Below the pieces are notes generated by a model. That model worked only from the letters and a program-made list of their open reading frames with translations, was not told where the DNA came from and did not search any database. Shown here piece by piece: positions 6,444-7,094 of a DNA stretch of 7,094 nt. Source of the stretch: Ardenticatenales bacterium. Its GTDB lineage: Bacteria; Chloroflexota; Anaerolineae; Promineifilales; UBA4811. A program made the position numbers and the translations under genes. The stretch covers positions 1 to 7,094 of the forward strand of contig WSZX01000076.1 in NCBI GenBank assembly GCA_013139935.1, given 5' to 3'. Within the stretch, counting starts at the first letter, position 1, and every line of letters starts with the position of its first letter.

Positions 6444-6466
6444 CATTCATTGCCTTTTCCTATACC
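6438..6466 (+). promoter_or_regulatory. Sigma70-like promoter pattern pointing right (antisense)
   Basis: On the plus strand a perfect TTGACA (6438-6443) is followed after exactly 17 bases by TATACC (6461-6466), four of six matches to TATAAT. If active it would give a transcript antisense to the 3' end of the dehydrogenase gene. It overlaps the operator candidate. No plus-strand gene is credible downstream, so it may be chance. Confidence 0.3.
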
Positions 6467-6503
6467 ATCACCTCCCTGTCGAGTATGGCCGGAGTTGAAA
6501 GTG

Positions 6504-6528
6504 GGGGTTCGCCCTGGTGGCGATCCCC
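6504..6528 (-). other. Hairpin after the dehydrogenase gene
   Basis: Arms tcgcc (6509-6513) and ggcga (6519-6523) pair around a 5-base loop. After one T/T mismatch the stem extends by gggg/cccc (6504-6507 with 6525-6528). It starts 15 bases past the dehydrogenase stop on the transcribed strand and is followed by ACTTTC rather than a T-run, so it is at best a weak terminator or an mRNA 3'-end stabiliser. A direct repeat ccctggtg (6512-6519 and 6526-6533) overlaps it. Confidence 0.45.
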
Positions 6529-6543
6529 TGGTGCCGCGACCCC

Positions 6544-7094
6544 CTAATTGGGTTTGACCAGGATCTTTCCGTCGGCTCGCTCGATGGATTTAGCGATCGC
6601 ATCCACCGCTTGTGCCAAGCCATAGCGAGCGGTGATGATGGGCCTCAGGTCCAACCGGCCGGCGGCGACCAGGCGTATGACGTTGGGGAAAGTCTCGTGG
6701 CCAGAGTGGCCCTGAGCACCAAAGGCCTGGGCGCGGCGCACCTGGAAGGTCTCAAGGTACATGGGCACACGCTTGGCAGCGCGTCCGATCTGGACCAGCT
6801 TGCCGTTGATGGCCATCGCCTTTTCCATCTCTGGGATAAGCAACTCGGGAACGCCGGCCGCCTCCACATGAAAGTCAAAACCCACCCCCTTACTCAGATC
6901 CATCAGGACATCGCCGGCGCTGACCTCGCGGGGGTCATACGCGAAATCGGCGCCAACCTGCCTGGCAAGCTCCAGGCGCTGGGGGGAGATCTCGAACGCC
7001 GCAATGATGCCGGCGCCGGAGGCCTTTGCCAGGCCGATGGCGGCCAGGCCAATGGGGCCGGCGCCAAAGACGCTGACATAGTGGCCCGGCCGGA
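6544..7094 (-). CDS. Zinc-type alcohol/polyol dehydrogenase (MDR family), N-terminal part outside the window
   Basis: The last 182 residues of a medium-chain dehydrogenase/reductase, open to the right edge. The internal ATG at 6903 is not the start, because the frame continues upstream with good family sequence. The visible part is the NAD-binding half: Rossmann loop VFGAGPIGLAAIG (fragment residues 8-20); an acidic residue (Glu34 in AAFEIS) at the end of the second strand, pointing to NAD+ rather than NADP+; FHVEAAGVPEL; then GAQGHSGHETFPNVIRLVAAGRLD near the C-terminus. The QGHSGH-FP-VI pattern resembles, from memory, polyol dehydrogenases such as erythritol/threitol and scyllo-inosose 3-dehydrogenases; this is not proven. 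The catalytic zinc ligands would lie in the missing N-terminal half. It precedes the transporter genes by 156 bases in the same direction, so it probably acts on the imported substrate or its oxidised product. Confidence 0.88.
   Translation of the reverse strand, partial: RPGHYVSVFGAGPIGLAAIGLAKASGAGIIAAFEISPQRLELARQVGADFAYDPREVSAGDVLMDLSKGVGFDFHVEAAGVPELLIPEMEKAMAINGKLVQIGRAAKRVPMYLETFQVRRAQAFGAQGHSGHETFPNVIRLVAAGRLDLRPIITARYGLAQAVDAIAKSIERADGKILVKPN

Noticed and set aside
6512..6533. Direct repeat ccctggtg, two copies 14 bases apart, as a CRISPR-like or iteron array
   Set aside because: Only two 8-base copies, overlapping a hairpin, with no further units.

Overview
The window is a dense, one-directional block of eight genes, all on the minus strand, so transcription runs from the right edge to the left edge. 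It looks like a sugar or polyol uptake and catabolism operon from a GC-rich bacterium. The binding protein is a predicted lipoprotein. The transporter pairs one permease with a single-domain ATPase, and the cluster also carries a URO-D-fold enzyme and inositol-type dehydrogenases. This mix would fit a Chloroflexota (Anaerolineae-like) genome or another Gram-positive-type lineage. That guess is an inference from gene style only; there is no rRNA or other marker gene here.

In transcription order (right to left) the window holds: (1) the C-terminal half of a zinc-type medium-chain alcohol dehydrogenase (6544-7094, start outside the window); (2) a 156-base gap with a hairpin, a LacI-like operator candidate and a strong ribosome binding site; (3) a sugar-binding lipoprotein (5416-6387); (4) a 165-base gap with several GC-rich hairpins; (5) an RbsC/FrcC-type permease with a GTG start (4159-5250); (6) a single-domain sugar ABC ATPase (3338-4162); (7) a predicted lipoprotein with an HExxH zinc-peptidase motif (2679-3341); (8) a universal stress protein (2249-2689); (9) a URO-D/MtaA-like protein (1028-2185); (10) an inositol 2-dehydrogenase (IolG) whose last codons run off the left edge (1-1014).

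Genes (5) to (8) overlap each other by 4 to 11 bases, which suggests translational coupling. The URO-D-like gene and iolG follow after gaps of 63 and 13 bases. A working model is that the ABC transporter imports an inositol or related cyclic polyol, IolG oxidises it to an inosose at the expense of NAD+, and the alcohol dehydrogenase acts on the same or the next intermediate, as in the Thermotoga-type inositol route. The URO-D-like protein could take a methyl group from an O-methylated substrate. The metallopeptidase-like lipoprotein and the UspA protein have no obvious metabolic role and are the least expected members of the operon.

No mobile element, CRISPR array, tRNA, rRNA or attachment site was seen. 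No stretch longer than 300 bases lacks a gene.
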